The translations under genes and the position numbers were made by a program. From contig KQ964250.1 of assembly GCA_001566295.1 (NCBI GenBank), positions 1,178,001-1,242,000 on the forward strand: a stretch of 64,000 nt of DNA, in the 5' to 3' direction. This document shows positions 34,594 to 45,846 of the stretch, piece by piece. Numbering within the stretch: the first letter of the stretch is position 1; each line of letters starts with the position of its first letter. The notes below the pieces were generated by a model. The model did no database searches and was not told the DNA's origin. It saw only the letters and a list, made by a program, of their open reading frames with translations. Source of the DNA: Microdochium bolleyi. Its lineage: Eukaryota > Ascomycota > Sordariomycetes > Xylariales > Microdochiaceae.

Positions 34594-36174
34594 TTACTGA
34601 TCATCACCGCCGCGATCCCGCACAAACATCGACGCGAGGACATCATGTATCACCTGTAGAGAATGTAGAAGCGCCACCATCATCGCCCACTTCATCTGCT
34701 CATCGCAGTACTCTTCCTGCGCGGACCGGTCGAAACTCTCATAGGCAGGAGGGGTGGCGGCTTCCTGCTGCCGTGCCAACCTCTCCATCTGGCAGCGCTC
34801 GAGGAACACATCCCCCGTGACTTTCTGGAGCTCGGCGCGCAGGGCCGCCACGGTGTCTGGCCTGATGCGCGCGAACTCTATGTACGTCAGCCCGCCGGTG
34901 ATGCTGTAGTCGAGCCAGTCGGAGGGGTTGTTGGAGAGGATGCGCTCGAGGGCGGCCTTGAGGGTGGAGAAGGAGGTCGTGATGTCTGTGACGGAGACTG
35001 CTATCGGGGAGCTTGCGTGGCTGACGTCGGCGGTTGCTGTGCCTGCTGTGGGAGGACTGGTTCGGGATGTCTGGAACTGGGCGAGTTCTTCCGTGGTCGC
35101 TACGATCTGGTCCTTGAGGGCGTAAAGCTCGCGCCGGAGTTGAAATATCACATCGTTGGGACCTGGTCGTGATTGGCGGTGGGTGGTTTCATGCCTTCGT
35201 GTAGTGGGCAACGTGGTAAAACATGGCGGATCTGACGGGGGATGTGTTCTAGAAGTCCGCTGCGTGTCGTCACTGTCGACAAGAGACTGGAAGGTCATCG
35301 CCGCCGTGTGGAACTCGTCGAAGTCGGCCTCGATGATGGGCAGGAACTCATCCATCTGCGCCCACAGATCCGTCAGCATTTCTGTATGCCGCTCAACGTC
35401 CTCATCTGCGTCCATGTCTGCTTCTGCGCTATCGCGGTCTCCCAGTGCCTCTATCAGACGCTGCTCAGCGGCGAGCAACGCCTCCCGCAGGCGGGACAGC
35501 CAGTCATGCAGGCCGGGGTCCAGCGGCAGCGAGCGGCCGCCGTTACTGCGCTCAGGCAGCCAGTGCATCGTGTAGCCCTTTGCGATGGGGGCGAGAGACG
35601 CCAGCTGGCTCTTGAGCTTGACACACTGGGCTGTAAGATTGGGCAGCTGTTCTAGATTGCCGAGCCTAAAGCCTGCCGAGCTTAGCTCTAGAATGCCGTC
35701 GATGAGCTTGATGCTGGATGTGATGGAGTTGTGCAGGAAGGATGGGGCGATCCTGTCATCTTCTATGTGCTCTGAATCAGATCCGGTGGGATCGAAATCG
35801 GTGGCCGCCCGGTGGTCGTGCGAAGCTAGGAGGCTGGCACCACGTAGGCTGTTGTGCGTGACTGCTGTCTGGGCATCATCGAAGCTCATTATATCGTTCG
35901 GCCCCTGAGTGACCGTGTCAAACTGCCCCAGGTACAAGGGCAGCGCTGTCGCGCTGGTGCCGGGAGAGGAGGGTCTGCCCTCGAGGTCCCGGGTCTCGAA
36001 GCCATCCTGTGGTTGTGGACTAGGCCTGTCTTTGCGTGTGTATTGCGTGTCGCCCTCAATGTCCTCGTCGTCCTCGACATCGGTCGATAGCGACAAGATG
36101 GAGAAGGCGTCCGTGTCGATCTCTTGCCACTCGTCGTCAGTCGAGGTCCCATGGCGTGGAGGCTGAGCTGCCAT
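34594..36174 (-). CDS. Hypothetical protein, acidic N-terminus and helical C-terminus
   Basis: Single-exon ORF of 526 aa from ATG 36174 (MAAQPPRHGTSTDDEWQEID); in-frame codons upstream lack another ATG. Not recognised. Residues about 14-44 are strongly acidic with Ser (DEWQEIDTDAFSILSLSTD, VEDDEDIEGD). The part around 150-290 predicts helices: LHNSITSSIKLIDGILELSS, LPNLTAQCVKLKSQLASLAP, then RLREALLAAEQRLIEALGDR and LTDLWAQMDEFLPIIEADFD. A Ser/Thr/Pro linker of about 80 residues follows, then DVIFQLRRELYALKDQIVAT, probably a coiled coil. The C-terminal 110 residues (PSDWLDYSITGGLTYIEFAR onward to RGGDDQ) look folded. No membrane segment or catalytic motif is seen. Good codon composition over the whole length makes it likely real. 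It may be a structural or scaffold protein; that is a guess from composition. Confidence 0.72.
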   Translation of the reverse strand: MAAQPPRHGTSTDDEWQEIDTDAFSILSLSTDVEDDEDIEGDTQYTRKDRPSPQPQDGFETRDLEGRPSSPGTSATALPLYLGQFDTVTQGPNDIMSFDDAQTAVTHNSLRGASLLASHDHRAATDFDPTGSDSEHIEDDRIAPSFLHNSITSSIKLIDGILELSSAGFRLGNLEQLPNLTAQCVKLKSQLASLAPIAKGYTMHWLPERSNGGRSLPLDPGLHDWLSRLREALLAAEQRLIEALGDRDSAEADMDADEDVERHTEMLTDLWAQMDEFLPIIEADFDEFHTAAMTFQSLVDSDDTQRTSRTHPPSDPPCFTTLPTTRRHETTHRQSRPGPNDVIFQLRRELYALKDQIVATTEELAQFQTSRTSPPTAGTATADVSHASSPIAVSVTDITTSFSTLKAALERILSNNPSDWLDYSITGGLTYIEFARIRPDTVAALRAELQKVTGDVFLERCQMERLARQQEAATPPAYESFDRSAQEEYCDEQMKWAMMVALLHSLQVIHDVLASMFVRDRGGDDQ

Positions 36175-36989
36175 GGCGAGATGTGTGCCACAGGCAGGCA
36201 AGACCCTTGAGTGCCGGTGCAAGGGACTGCAGCGATGGAGATTCCGATGTCGATTTCCAACGAACCCAAGCTGATGTGTCGATTAGCGCTCCGATGGCAA
36301 CGTGATGGTCCGCGGATGTCGACGAGGCCCGGCAAGGCTGCTGCTGCTGCTGCCTGTTGACGAGCGTCGCGGCCCAGGACTGCGGGGCAGCAGCCAATCG
36401 ACTTGAGCGATGCACTTTCTCATCCGTCCTGTCCGGCCGTGCGACTTGGAGCTGCCATCAGCTGGTGCTACCATATCCCTCTGCACGGGCGCTGCTGTGG
36501 GTAGATTTTTTCTTTCGGTGTGTCCAGAGGTGTAGGTTTTCCGCGTTAGTCCAGTGGTGGTCCTGGGCCACAACCGAGTGTCCTGACCCCATTCGGCCGG
36601 CTTACACGCAACTCTAGCGTAGCTGAACTTCACGATCTGATATCTACTTGAGGTGCCAGAAATCAATGATCAATCCCACAGCATAGCCATGCATCACTTT
36701 TTCGTTTGTTTCAACCATTAGAGCAATCGCTACAAACCAACTCTTGCACAATGCCTGCGCCCTCTCTTATTTTGTTATCCATAAAAGCAGAGAAGCAGAT
36801 CCATCTCCGTACGATTTTGGGAGGGTTTTCCATCTTCTCCCAACCCAAGCCAACATGTTCAATAGGTCAGCCGCTTTGGTGCCCTCGTGCGTGGTGTTTG
36901 TTCTAGCTGTCCACACTTCCCAACCTTTGACGCTGCAATATAGTCTACAGCAGCGGCTACTGTGTGCATCAGAATCCATAAGATGGTGG
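36175..36989. other. Intergenic region, tandem minus-strand genes
   Basis: About 800 bp. Contains a short (CTG)5 tract near 36341-36355 and the likely promoter of the minus-strand gene ending at 34594. No coding sequence supported. Confidence 0.45.
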
Positions 36990-38185
36990 TCAGCCTCCTA
37001 TTGTTTTCGCTTTCGGGCCGGGTGCTCGCTTCCATTCTGAGGGGCTTCTCGCTGATGGTGCTGCTAGCCTTTGGGTTCTAGGGAATCGGAGACATGCAAC
37101 GGAAGAGCACAATGCAGGACGGTGCCGCTTGCGCGAACCTGAAAAACAAGACACCAGATCGGGACACCGCGACACAATCGAAAAGTATAAAACTCACGGT
37201 TCTCGTTCATCTTGGTCTTGCCCTCGTGATAACTTCGGTGCTCTAGCTCTTCCCTGGCGTCACGGGTTACTGGACAACAGGCATAGTTCGCCCGGCAAGG
37301 CGGTGTGTCGAGCCAGTCCTCCTGATCAGAGTCAGGTGTTGATAGTCGCTCAATCTGTGGTGTTTGTGGCGGGGAGGGGGGATAGCATAGTCGTTGCGTG
37401 CCGTCTGCAACGAGCAGTGTAGCTTCTGGAGATCTTTTGTGGCGGGGAACAGCCACAATGACCGCTGCAGACTGCGGTGAAGAGGGGATAGTAGGAGGGA
37501 AGGGGGAGGTCCGCTGTGGCACGGCATGGTATGCTTCGCAGGCATTGACACTCTTTCGTAACGATGCCTTTGTAGTAGAAACATGAGAGGCATGATGACG
37601 ACTTGGCTCTGTGAGGGTTGTGGGCGGGAAGAGGACAAAGTCTGGGATTATTGAGCTGCGCCGGCTCTCAACGACAGATGCCAAAGAGCCCGGGCGAGCA
37701 CAAGGGCTATCCCATAAGGACAGGGGAGACGCGGATGGCATGAGGTGAGCAGCCTCGGGCCTATTAGAGCCGTGACCGAGACTCATGTGACGGCGCCTGT
37801 CTCTACCATGAGAAGGGCCAGCCATCGACCCGTGTGATGAGGCTTGCGATTTGGACTGGGGCCTGGGACTAGAGGCTAGGAGACGATGCCTGCTTCCGTG
37901 CTGGCCTTCCGTAGCACCCAAGCTTATGGAAGGCGTTCCATGGCTGCGGCTGAGCTCTTGGGGGAGCTGCCCTCCCCAGCACGTCGATAGCCTGGGAGGC
38001 GTCCGTGCCAGCAACGGTGAGAGGGTGCAACTGTCTGCAACCATTGTTCCGGCATCAGATATAGATGGAGCACCTGCTATTGTGGTCAGCAACTTCCTAT
38101 ATCGAGGTGTCTCAAACAGGGTAGGGGGTGTCGACGACATACTCTGGGATATCACGTGCTGGCAACCTCTATCAAGGCGAGACAT
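36990..38185 (-). CDS. Hypothetical disordered protein
   Basis: Not recognised. Spliced model: exons 38185-37198 and 37138-36990, 378 aa; intron of 59 nt with GTGAGT donor and TTTTTCAG acceptor. Without splicing the frame stays open to 37064, giving a different C-terminus, so the end is uncertain. ATG candidates are 38185 (used) and 38140; from the latter the protein begins MSSTPPTLFETPRYRKLLTT, a plausible natural start. Most of the sequence is rich in Ser, Pro, Arg and His with short phosphorylation-like motifs (SRRSSIIPDF, RHKRSPEATLL, PPSPPQTPQIERLSTPDSD), pointing to a disordered regulatory protein. The spliced tail is basic (SRKRHRPALCSS, WKRAPGPKAKTIGG). A TATA-like box lies about 140 nt upstream. 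No domain, signal peptide or membrane segment was seen. The gene is probable; the exact model is not. Confidence 0.55.
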
Positions 38186-38325
38186 GGTCCCAAGTGTGTT
38201 CAAACAACTTGTAGTAAGTCCAAGTTGTGTAAAAGTGGATTCTATCGATGGAATCCGATGATATAGGGACTTGCAGATGAAGGAGGGTAAGAGGAGGAGG
38301 ATCAGAGGAAGGGGGGAAGAGAGGT

Positions 38326-38331
38326 CTTATA
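38326..38331 (-). promoter_or_regulatory. TATA-like box
   Basis: Minus-strand TATAAG about 140 nt upstream of the ATG at 38185, followed by a strongly pyrimidine-rich leader (CCTCCTCCTCTTACCCTCC type). Supports transcription of the minus-strand gene. Confidence 0.45.
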
Positions 38332-39447
38332 CGGAGGTCGAGCTGCAAGGAAGCACGGCAGGCCTTTCCCCTCACGGACCAATCAGAGTTGAGCACTTAC
38401 AACCACACCCCACGTCTAAGTCTGTCACCCGAGTGCCTTCTGAGTCCTGGCCCAAAGGCATCGATGTGGGAGGTTTCTGAGCTTTCGCTGAGTAACTAGA
38501 CTTGCTCAAATCGTCCATTAAGTCAGGGACCACAAGCTGCACAGTCAGAAACGCCATAGGCTGCGAGAAAGAGGGCATTCACCTGAGCATGGACTTGAGC
38601 AGCGTCACTTGCCTGTTTAGTGCTTGATCGGATCTGTGAAGACCATCAAAGTATTGATGCGGCCTGTTTGAAGCTTTGCATGCTATTTTCGACCCGATTC
38701 GCTTCGTTGCTTGTGCTGGCGAGGACTGAGGACTTCGGCTGCTGATATTCAACATCTGTCATGGCAGGACGTCGCTGGAGTTGCCGTGATTGGGCAATAG
38801 ACCGTGATGTGGGGTCGCGCTTCAGTCTCAGTGGCCAGTCACACTTTAGGCGGAGTCAGGAAATCGCACTTCCGCAGGCCAGTCGAAGATGAAAAACATA
38901 TCACATCCCTTTGCCACATAGCACACCCTAAGGTATACACGCGCGGGAGGCATAAGAGAAGCGTCCTCATATCTTGGCGATGCAGTGGCCGCTCGATGAC
39001 CAACTGTCTGTCCTGACCATTGGGGTGGAACTGAAATATGGGACCTCTGTTACGCTCAAGTCCTACGGAACCTGCTTAGCTCAGCAGTCCTGGACACGCT
39101 TGGGCAGGATGCGCCAGCCACACTGACTTGACATGGCGCCACAAGACGCTTCCAGCACTCGATGCCCATGCACCACCAGCCACCTGCAAGGCACTGGTGA
39201 GTGGGCTGCACCAGTGGGTCACAGGCAGCTCCAGCCTGGACAATCACAGACCAGGGGTGCAAGCTATCACGGATTCTCGCGCCCCGGAGATTCGAGCACC
39301 GAACATTATCTCGACCACCACCGGTATCGATTTGCACCACGTTTCGAATCGCCGCAACCCTGCGCAACAGTCGACCGTCCCATTCCGAGCCCATTGAGCT
39401 TGTCTCCAACGTCACATAACCGCGCGTCCGACGAAAGCACCGCCAAG
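38332..39447. other. Divergent upstream region
   Basis: About 1.1 kb between the minus-strand hypothetical gene and the zinc-finger gene. No coding sequence supported. Confidence 0.45.
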
Positions 39448-40606
39448 ATGGGCAAGAAGAAGCGCGGGCACCCCGACGTCGAGGAGATCCTGTCGCGAGC
39501 ATGGTGCTACTATTGCGAGCGCGACTTTGAGGACCTGAAGCTCCTCATCTCCCATCAGAAGGCCAAGCATTTCAAGTGCGAGACCTGTGGAAGGCGCCTG
39601 AACACGGCTGGCGGTATGTCGACGTGGCATTGCGATTTACTTTCGCGGCAGGACGACATTACTGACTTCTCTCTCCCGACACTCTACAGGTCTGTCCGTG
39701 CATATGAACCAGGTTCACAAGGAATCATTATCCCACGTCGAGAATGCGCTTCCCAACCGGCAAGGGCTCGACGTCGAGATCTTCGGCATGGAGGGTATCC
39801 CCGAGGAGATTGTCCAGCAGCACAACCAGCGCATCATCCAGAACTTCTACCAGGCACAGGCCGACCGCTTCGCCGCGACAGGCAACCCGCCTGCCGGTCA
39901 GAACCCGAACCGGCCGCAGAAGAAGATTAAGATGGAGACCCCCGAGGAGATAAAGCAGAGGCTGGCGGAACACCGAGCGAGGCTCGCTGCGCAGAAGGCT
40001 GCGAATGGCGGTGTTGCACCGCCTCCTCCAGTGCCCGGCGCGAGGAGTTCTGCCCAACAGCAGCAGCAGAGCGTGTCCCCCGGCTCTTTTGTAAGTCTTA
40101 CTCTCTTGAGCCAAATATGGTGGATGGCGACAGGGTTCAGGAGCTAACGTTGCACTTCACGGCAGGCACAAAACTCACAATTCCCACCTCCCGGCGGCCA
40201 ATACCCCGGCTACCCGCCACAAAGCGCGCCAGGCTATGCCGCACCGCCAGGCGGCCAGTACCCGCAAGGCTACCCAACGTCGAGCCTCCCACAGCGACCA
40301 GGCGCTGGCTCAAGCTTGCCCCCTCGCCCCGGTCAACAGCCGGGCTGGCAGCAGCAGGGCAGCGCATCGACCATCGACGAGCTGGTGGCGAGCGCTGGTC
40401 GGCCAGCAGATCACGTGGACGACATGATCAGGAGTCTGGAGCAAGGAGGTGCGGCAGCGGCGCCTGCACAGGATGCTGCCGGGTCCGAGAAGAAGTCGAA
40501 GAAGGAGAAGGACAAGAACGTCAAGATGATCTACGAGGACGAGCTCAGCCCGGAGGAGCGGATGGCCATGATGCCGCGGTATGCTTACGTGCCAGCAGCG
40601 GCGTAG
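39448..40606 (+). CDS. BuGZ/ZNF207-like C2H2 zinc-finger protein
   Basis: Ortholog-like to BUB3-interacting GLEBS zinc-finger proteins, which bind Bub3 and microtubules and support kinetochore and spindle function; fungal members are little studied. Three exons (39448-39613, 39690-40090, 40166-40606) give 335 aa; introns of 76 and 75 nt. The N-terminus MGKKKRGHPDVEEILSRAWC followed by YYCERDFEDLKLLISHQKAK is almost invariant in the family. Two zinc fingers sit in residues about 19-68, the second split by intron 1 (NTAGG | LSVHMNQVH). A middle region GMEGIPEEIVQQHNQ and KIKMETPEEIKQRLAEHRAR follows, then a Pro/Gly/Gln/Tyr low-complexity stretch (GGQYPGYPPQ and similar), of the kind that drives phase separation in animal BuGZ. 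The C-terminal MIYEDELSPEERMAMMPRY contains the acidic EE pair expected of a GLEBS-like Bub3-binding motif. Confidence 0.9.
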
Positions 40607-41278
40607 TGTGAGCATTAGCCATCAGGCCATTGTATGTATTAGTACACATCTGCAAGGCTGCAGCTTACTGCGGAGAAGCGAGGAAGAGATTCCCGACGGC
40701 ACGATCGAGCGAGCTGTCTGTCGTGCTTTGCGGTCAATAGCTCGCCATCCTGGTTTTTATTACAATAGAGCATGGCGTATTTTCTGGTTCGACTGACCCC
40801 ATTGCACATTCCTAGTGCACGCTCCCGAATTGTTGAAACATTGGCATCTGACAACGAACAAGAAACCATTTCCCACTTGAGGGAGCTTGCGTGGCCGAAC
40901 AAGCAGGCAGCCATTGACGCAAACCGGATGACGATGACTGTCATGCAGGGGCTGGCTTGACCTTTGCGTGGTTCCAACTCCGAACTCCGCACGGCAGATC
41001 AGACCCCCCGAAATTGCAACACCAACACCCTCAGAAAGTGGAGATCTGACTTACAACTTGCCATGCTTGTGGTCTCCCCTTGACTTTCTTCCAATTCATA
41101 TCGTATATAGCAGCCATTCTCCTCTGCCGTCCTTCGCTCTTCTACGTTTGATCGCACGCACCCGGATCTCTTCGATCAATTGCATCGATCGATCTGCTGT
41201 ACCGGCCAAAAGGCAAAGAGCTGCACCACCTCCGCGTGCACAGTCGGCATCCGACGGCGCGAGGCGATCTTGCGCGTC
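40607..41278. other. Intergenic region with hydrolase promoter
   Basis: Contains the 3' flank of the zinc-finger gene and the hydrolase promoter: CCAAT at 41091-41095 and TATATA at 41104-41109. No coding sequence supported. Confidence 0.5.
41104..41109 (+). promoter_or_regulatory. TATA box of the alpha/beta hydrolase gene
   Basis: TATATA preceded by CCAAT nine bases upstream; 175 nt before the ATG at 41279. The spacing fits a core promoter. Confidence 0.5.
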
Positions 41279-43819
41279 ATGGCGTCACCATATCCCGGCA
41301 ACGACAAGGTCGGCACAGTCGATATGCCCGATTCCATGCTGGCAGGCATCGAGAGCAAGAAGCCTGGGGCGAGGAGGACGCTGGCGACAGCAGCACGCAC
41401 GAGTCCTCTGCGTGTAGTAGCTGGTGGCCTACTCTGCGCCGCAGCGGTCTTTGCCGTGAACAGCCTCCGTGGTAGCGCGTCATCCCTGCCCCTGCCGGCG
41501 CACTGGAAGGGAGACCTTGGTCAGGGGGCCGGCGCTGGAGCTACTCCAAGCCAGGAAATCAATGGCAGTGAGGATAGGTTCGACTGGTCAAAGGTCAGTT
41601 TGGCATTTCGTCTCCGGAACTTGTCTTCGTTTGGGGCGGGCATCCTCGCCAGGGTTGTACTACTTCAGACAGATAGCTGATAAGCAGCTGCTTGGGCGCC
41701 GATCACTTCATCGTGTGTTCGCGAAGCTGACTTGATCTATAGATCACCCCGACCGAGGACTTTGAGTTTCATCCGTGCTTCGGCGACTACCAGTGTGCTC
41801 GCCTGTCTGTGCCGCTAAACTGGAACTTGACATCGGTGTCCTCTGATGAAAGGCTGGCCCTTGCCGTCATAAAGTATCCAGCCAAGGTGCCCGTCACAGA
41901 CTCACGTTATGCCGGGCCGATCCTACTAAACCCTGGTATGCTCCACCCTGCTTTCATGCTTGAGATTATACTGACCCTCCATGATTGTAGGCGGCCCGGG
42001 AGGCTCTGGCGTGTCACTCGTGCTCAAAATTGGGAAGCAGTTCCAGGTCCTCGCAGATCCTCATGATGATCCCGGGGCACCAATCGACGACAGCAACGGC
42101 GACAGATATTACGACATCGTCAGCTTCGATCCTAGGGGCGTTGGCGCAACCACCCCACGCATGGCCTGCTTCCCCGACATGGCTGCGTACGGCAACTGGA
42201 AATCCAGCGCGCCCTCCGGGTTCCTGCTAGAGGCGTCCGAGTACGTTTTCCATGAGTCTTGGGCAAGATCGTTCGCTTTTGGGGACGCCTGCGCTCGACA
42301 GCGTGGCGGCGGTGACCAGCCCAACATCATACACTACATGAACACGCCGCAGGTTGTCGAAGACATGATGGCCATTGTGGATAGGCACGCCCAGTGGCGG
42401 GAGCGCACAGCCAACAAAATGCTCCGCCATCCCTCCCACAGAGGCTTATCGAAAGATGAGGTCTATGCCATCCAGGAGAGGACGGCCTTCCAACCGGGCG
42501 AAGACAAGCTCAACTATTACGGCGTCAGCTACGGTACTCTCCTCGGCCAGACGGCGGCTACAATGCACCCGGGCCGTGTCGGGCGCATGGTCCTCGACGC
42601 GGTCGTTGACGCCGCAGATTACTACGCCCTCGGTTGGACGACGAACCTACAGGATACGGACCGGATCCTCGTGCGCTGGTCGGACTACTGCCAACAGTCC
42701 GGCTCCAAGGACAAGTGTCCGTTCTACCTCGAGACTGCGCCTTCCGGTTATCTCCCTGCCGTAATCGCCCACTTGACAAATAGCTTCATGGAATCGCCCA
42801 AGCCGCTCCCGCCAAGCGACAAGTTTGGGTCGTGGGTGTTTGGCTACCACAATATCATGGACTATCTCATGCGCTCGCTTTACCAGCCTTTCGCCAAGGC
42901 CGAGGACATTCTTAACGTGCTTAGATGGGACAGCGGTGAGGCCGTGGAGAAGGCCGAGGCATGGAAGGCTCATGGCATCCCTGGTCAGCCGTCACGAAGG
43001 TGCCTCGAGGCCGGCCCCTGGTCGGAGCCGTGCATAACGGAGCAGGGAGATGACTTCTCAGTGACAGGCATCCTGTGCTCTGAAGGCCCGGACATCAGCA
43101 CCGTGACCAAGGACGAGTTCCGTGACTACATGCACCAGCTCCAAGGTCAGAGCGATGTCATGGGCACGTACTGGGCCTCGATCCGCTTGAGCTGTATCGG
43201 GTGGAAGGGAAGGCCAGCATGGGAGTTCAAAGGCAGGTCTCTCCTCCCACAAGTCTTGCTCAAGGATCACTTATTACGCAACAGACTCCTCATGGCGTCC
43301 TTCCGCACTTCGACACGCTTCTTATGTGATTCGAGCCTGCTAATATATGCCTTCATGGACTTAGACAGCATCGGCGCGACGACTGCCAACCCGATCCTCT
43401 TCATCGGAGCATCCTACGATCCAGTCACGCCCATCCGCAAGTAAGTGCTGCCGGACATTTAACATCACCTCTACTGTTTATCTAAGAGAGAACAGCCACT
43501 TCACGCTCATAAAGACCACCAGCTGACCAGCTTCTTCTCTACAAACAGCGCCCGCGCCGCGTCAAAGCTCTTCCCGGGCTCCGTCGTGCTGCATCACAAC
43601 TCCGAGGGCCACGGGTTCTACCGTAGCCCAAGCATCGATACTGGTAAGGCGTTCAGGGCGTTCTTCCAGCACGGCGAGCTGCCTGATCCCGATGCCAAGC
43701 CGGCAGAGCCCGAGTACCGGCCATGGATAGGCTGCGTGAACAGGCGCACGAACTGTGAGAACCGGACTGAGGAGGATGAGAAGCTCTGGAGAGCGTTGGA
43801 GGTCATGGCGCGGAGTTAG
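41279..43819 (+). CDS. Membrane-anchored TAP-like alpha/beta hydrolase (peptidase S33-type)
   Basis: Probable aminopeptidase or esterase of the tripeptidyl/prolyl aminopeptidase group. Five exons (41279-41593, 41743-41935, 41991-43236, 43369-43440, 43549-43819) give 698 aa. A single hydrophobic segment at about residues 45-63 (LRVVAGGLLCAAAVFAVNSL) near the N-terminus suggests a type II membrane protein with the enzyme outside or in the lumen. The oxyanion loop GGPGGSG (170-176), nucleophile elbow GVSYG with Ser349, Asp602 in YDPVTP and His630 in EGHGF form a complete triad. The C-terminal TAP-like domain spans from about 590. Cysteines are frequent in the outer part. Intron 3 (132 nt, branch TGCTAATA) is a multiple of three with no stop; splicing gives EFKGSIGATTANPILF, which fits the family better than the read-through. 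The natural substrate is unknown. Confidence 0.88.
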
Positions 43820-45114
43820 ATACGAGTCGCCTTCCTACTGGGGAAGGGTTTGATAGGTGGAAGAAATGATGCAGTAGCATTTTGTCAGTGAGGGCATTCC
43901 CCCATTGTGCCTTAACCCAGGCTTGTCAAGAATGTTATTGCTCGGGCATATGTCAAGGACGGATAGGTTCTGGCTCCCTTCTTAGAAGACGAACTCTGCA
44001 GACACATGATTTCCTGTCGTTACCGAGCTCTTGTTGTACACAGTTGGGAAAAGGGAACATACAGACATGTTTGAGTTCTCGTCAGATACGCGTGCTTCCG
44101 GTATCCCGAGTAGGATACTACAGCACTCAGCCCCCGATCCCATAACGCTCAGGCTTGATTCTATCACATAAAGGACCAGGTGATCTTTGCTACCCTCACC
44201 GCGGCTCCCTGACAAGGGTCATGTTTCAACACTTCGGGATACTGCTGTCCCAACACAACAACAACAATCATCGCTGGGCCAGCCGATACGGCATGGCCCC
44301 TTGCCAGGGGAGGCCTCATCAGACGTTATGTCTATGTTTTGTAGCACCTCAGAGACGTTGCAACGTGCCTCACTCAAAGACATCTTGTGGTTTTATCGTC
44401 TTCGTACGTCGTCGCACACATGGACCCGAGAATTCCTGGTTACTTCCCATGGAGACTGCGCATCAGACGCTGTGTAGCAGCACGGGCGTAGAAGTCTTCG
44501 AGCACTTCAGCTGGACACGGAATCAGTCATGCGAGTTCGCAGCTCTTGTGGGAGGGACAGTGGGAACAAGTGCTTCGCAGCAGCAGGACGTAAGAACGTC
44601 TTAGAACGGGATGATCATTGCGAAAGGAAATGTCGCGACTTCATGATATGCTCCCATATGCACTAGAGCGGGCCATCACAACTGCTTCCTGCCCACCAAG
44701 ACTGAGCACGTTCAGATATCAAGCCCCAACCGACTCTTCTGCCCACCATCCCATCCATTCTTCACCTACTAAGCTGTCTGCCCGGTTCCCTGGGGACTCT
44801 CCCCCAAAACAGACCACACGCCAGTGGCTGCCAGCAATATCCTCTTGCAAGTCTACAGACAATCCCCGCCCAGCTGCCAGTCCTCACCTAAACTCCAGCA
44901 CGGAACAGTCTGTGCTTCAGGAATTCCTTGATTCCACATACCCACCCGGCGACGGCGGCTGCGGACAACCGGCCAAGCAAGTTTCCACGCTGCGTCTCTA
45001 CATCCCTATCTTGGCCAGTGCCTTCTTGGCGTCCCTGTGTCCTTCCCACCGGGTTCCTCTGCCGCGAGCTGCTCCCACCCGTTCAATCTCTTCCGGGAGA
45101 AACACGCCCAGGCA

Positions 45115-45141
45115 CGACGACGACGACGACGACGACGACGA
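45115..45141. repeat. (CGA)9 microsatellite
   Basis: Nine perfect CGA units read directly; no supported coding region crosses it. Confidence 0.95.
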
Positions 45142-45718
45142 CAACAAACGCCAACTCATTTCCCCATTTGGCATCCGCTCTCCACCATCCCCTCCTCGAG
45201 CTCCATTCTACTTCCCAAAGAAGCAAACCCATGGACCCCAAAGTGGCAATGGAAGGGGGGTGGCGGCGTTACCAAAACCGATTGCTCCCAAAGACACCGA
45301 CCGGAGTCTGGGTGTGTGTGCACACATGTGCCCAGATCGGGTAAGCACCATGTCCTCAGGGCATCCCAAACGGGACTCCCAAGGGAGAGAGCGAGAGCGC
45401 GCGGCCCCGCGCGGGAGGGAAGGACACCCAGATGCAGGCGGCTGCAGTGCGATGGAGGCATGTGGGCGGCGACTATTCACGTCTTTGGCGTGAACGACGG
45501 GGACGGGTGGGGGTGTGGGTGTGTGTGTGTGGAGATCAGCATGTCTTGCTTCTTCTTTTCTTTTTCTCTTCCTCCTCTCTGCTTCTTTGGGAATGATAAC
45601 CACGGGGGTGTGTGTGCTGGAACCATTACTTGCTGCCTGCTTGCCTGCTTACCTGCTTACCTGCCCCTGCCCGCCTGAGCTCTCCGCGTGTGCGTTCCGG
45701 GCTGTGTGTGTTGATTGT

Positions 45719-45743
45719 TGCTGCTGCTGCTAATGGTGCTGCT

Positions 45744-45774
<31 letters not shown>

Positions 45775-45779
45775 ATGAT
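45719..45779. repeat. Compound CTG / TGA microsatellite
   Basis: CTG units interrupted by TAATGGTG, six more CTG units, then eight TGA units, read directly. Confidence 0.93.
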
Positions 45780-45831
45780 TGTGATGGTAATCGTGACTGC
45801 ATGTCTCAGTGCTTGTTCCCTCTTTGATCAA

Positions 45832-45846
45832 CCCCCCCCCCCCCCC
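45832..45846. repeat. Homopolymer C15
   Basis: Fifteen C in a row, read directly. Length may be affected by sequencing error. Confidence 0.9.

Noticed and set aside
44618..45493. 291-codon plus-strand frame
   Set aside because: It crosses the CGA repeat (poly-Asp), has UTR-like composition, and shows no domain or splice pattern.
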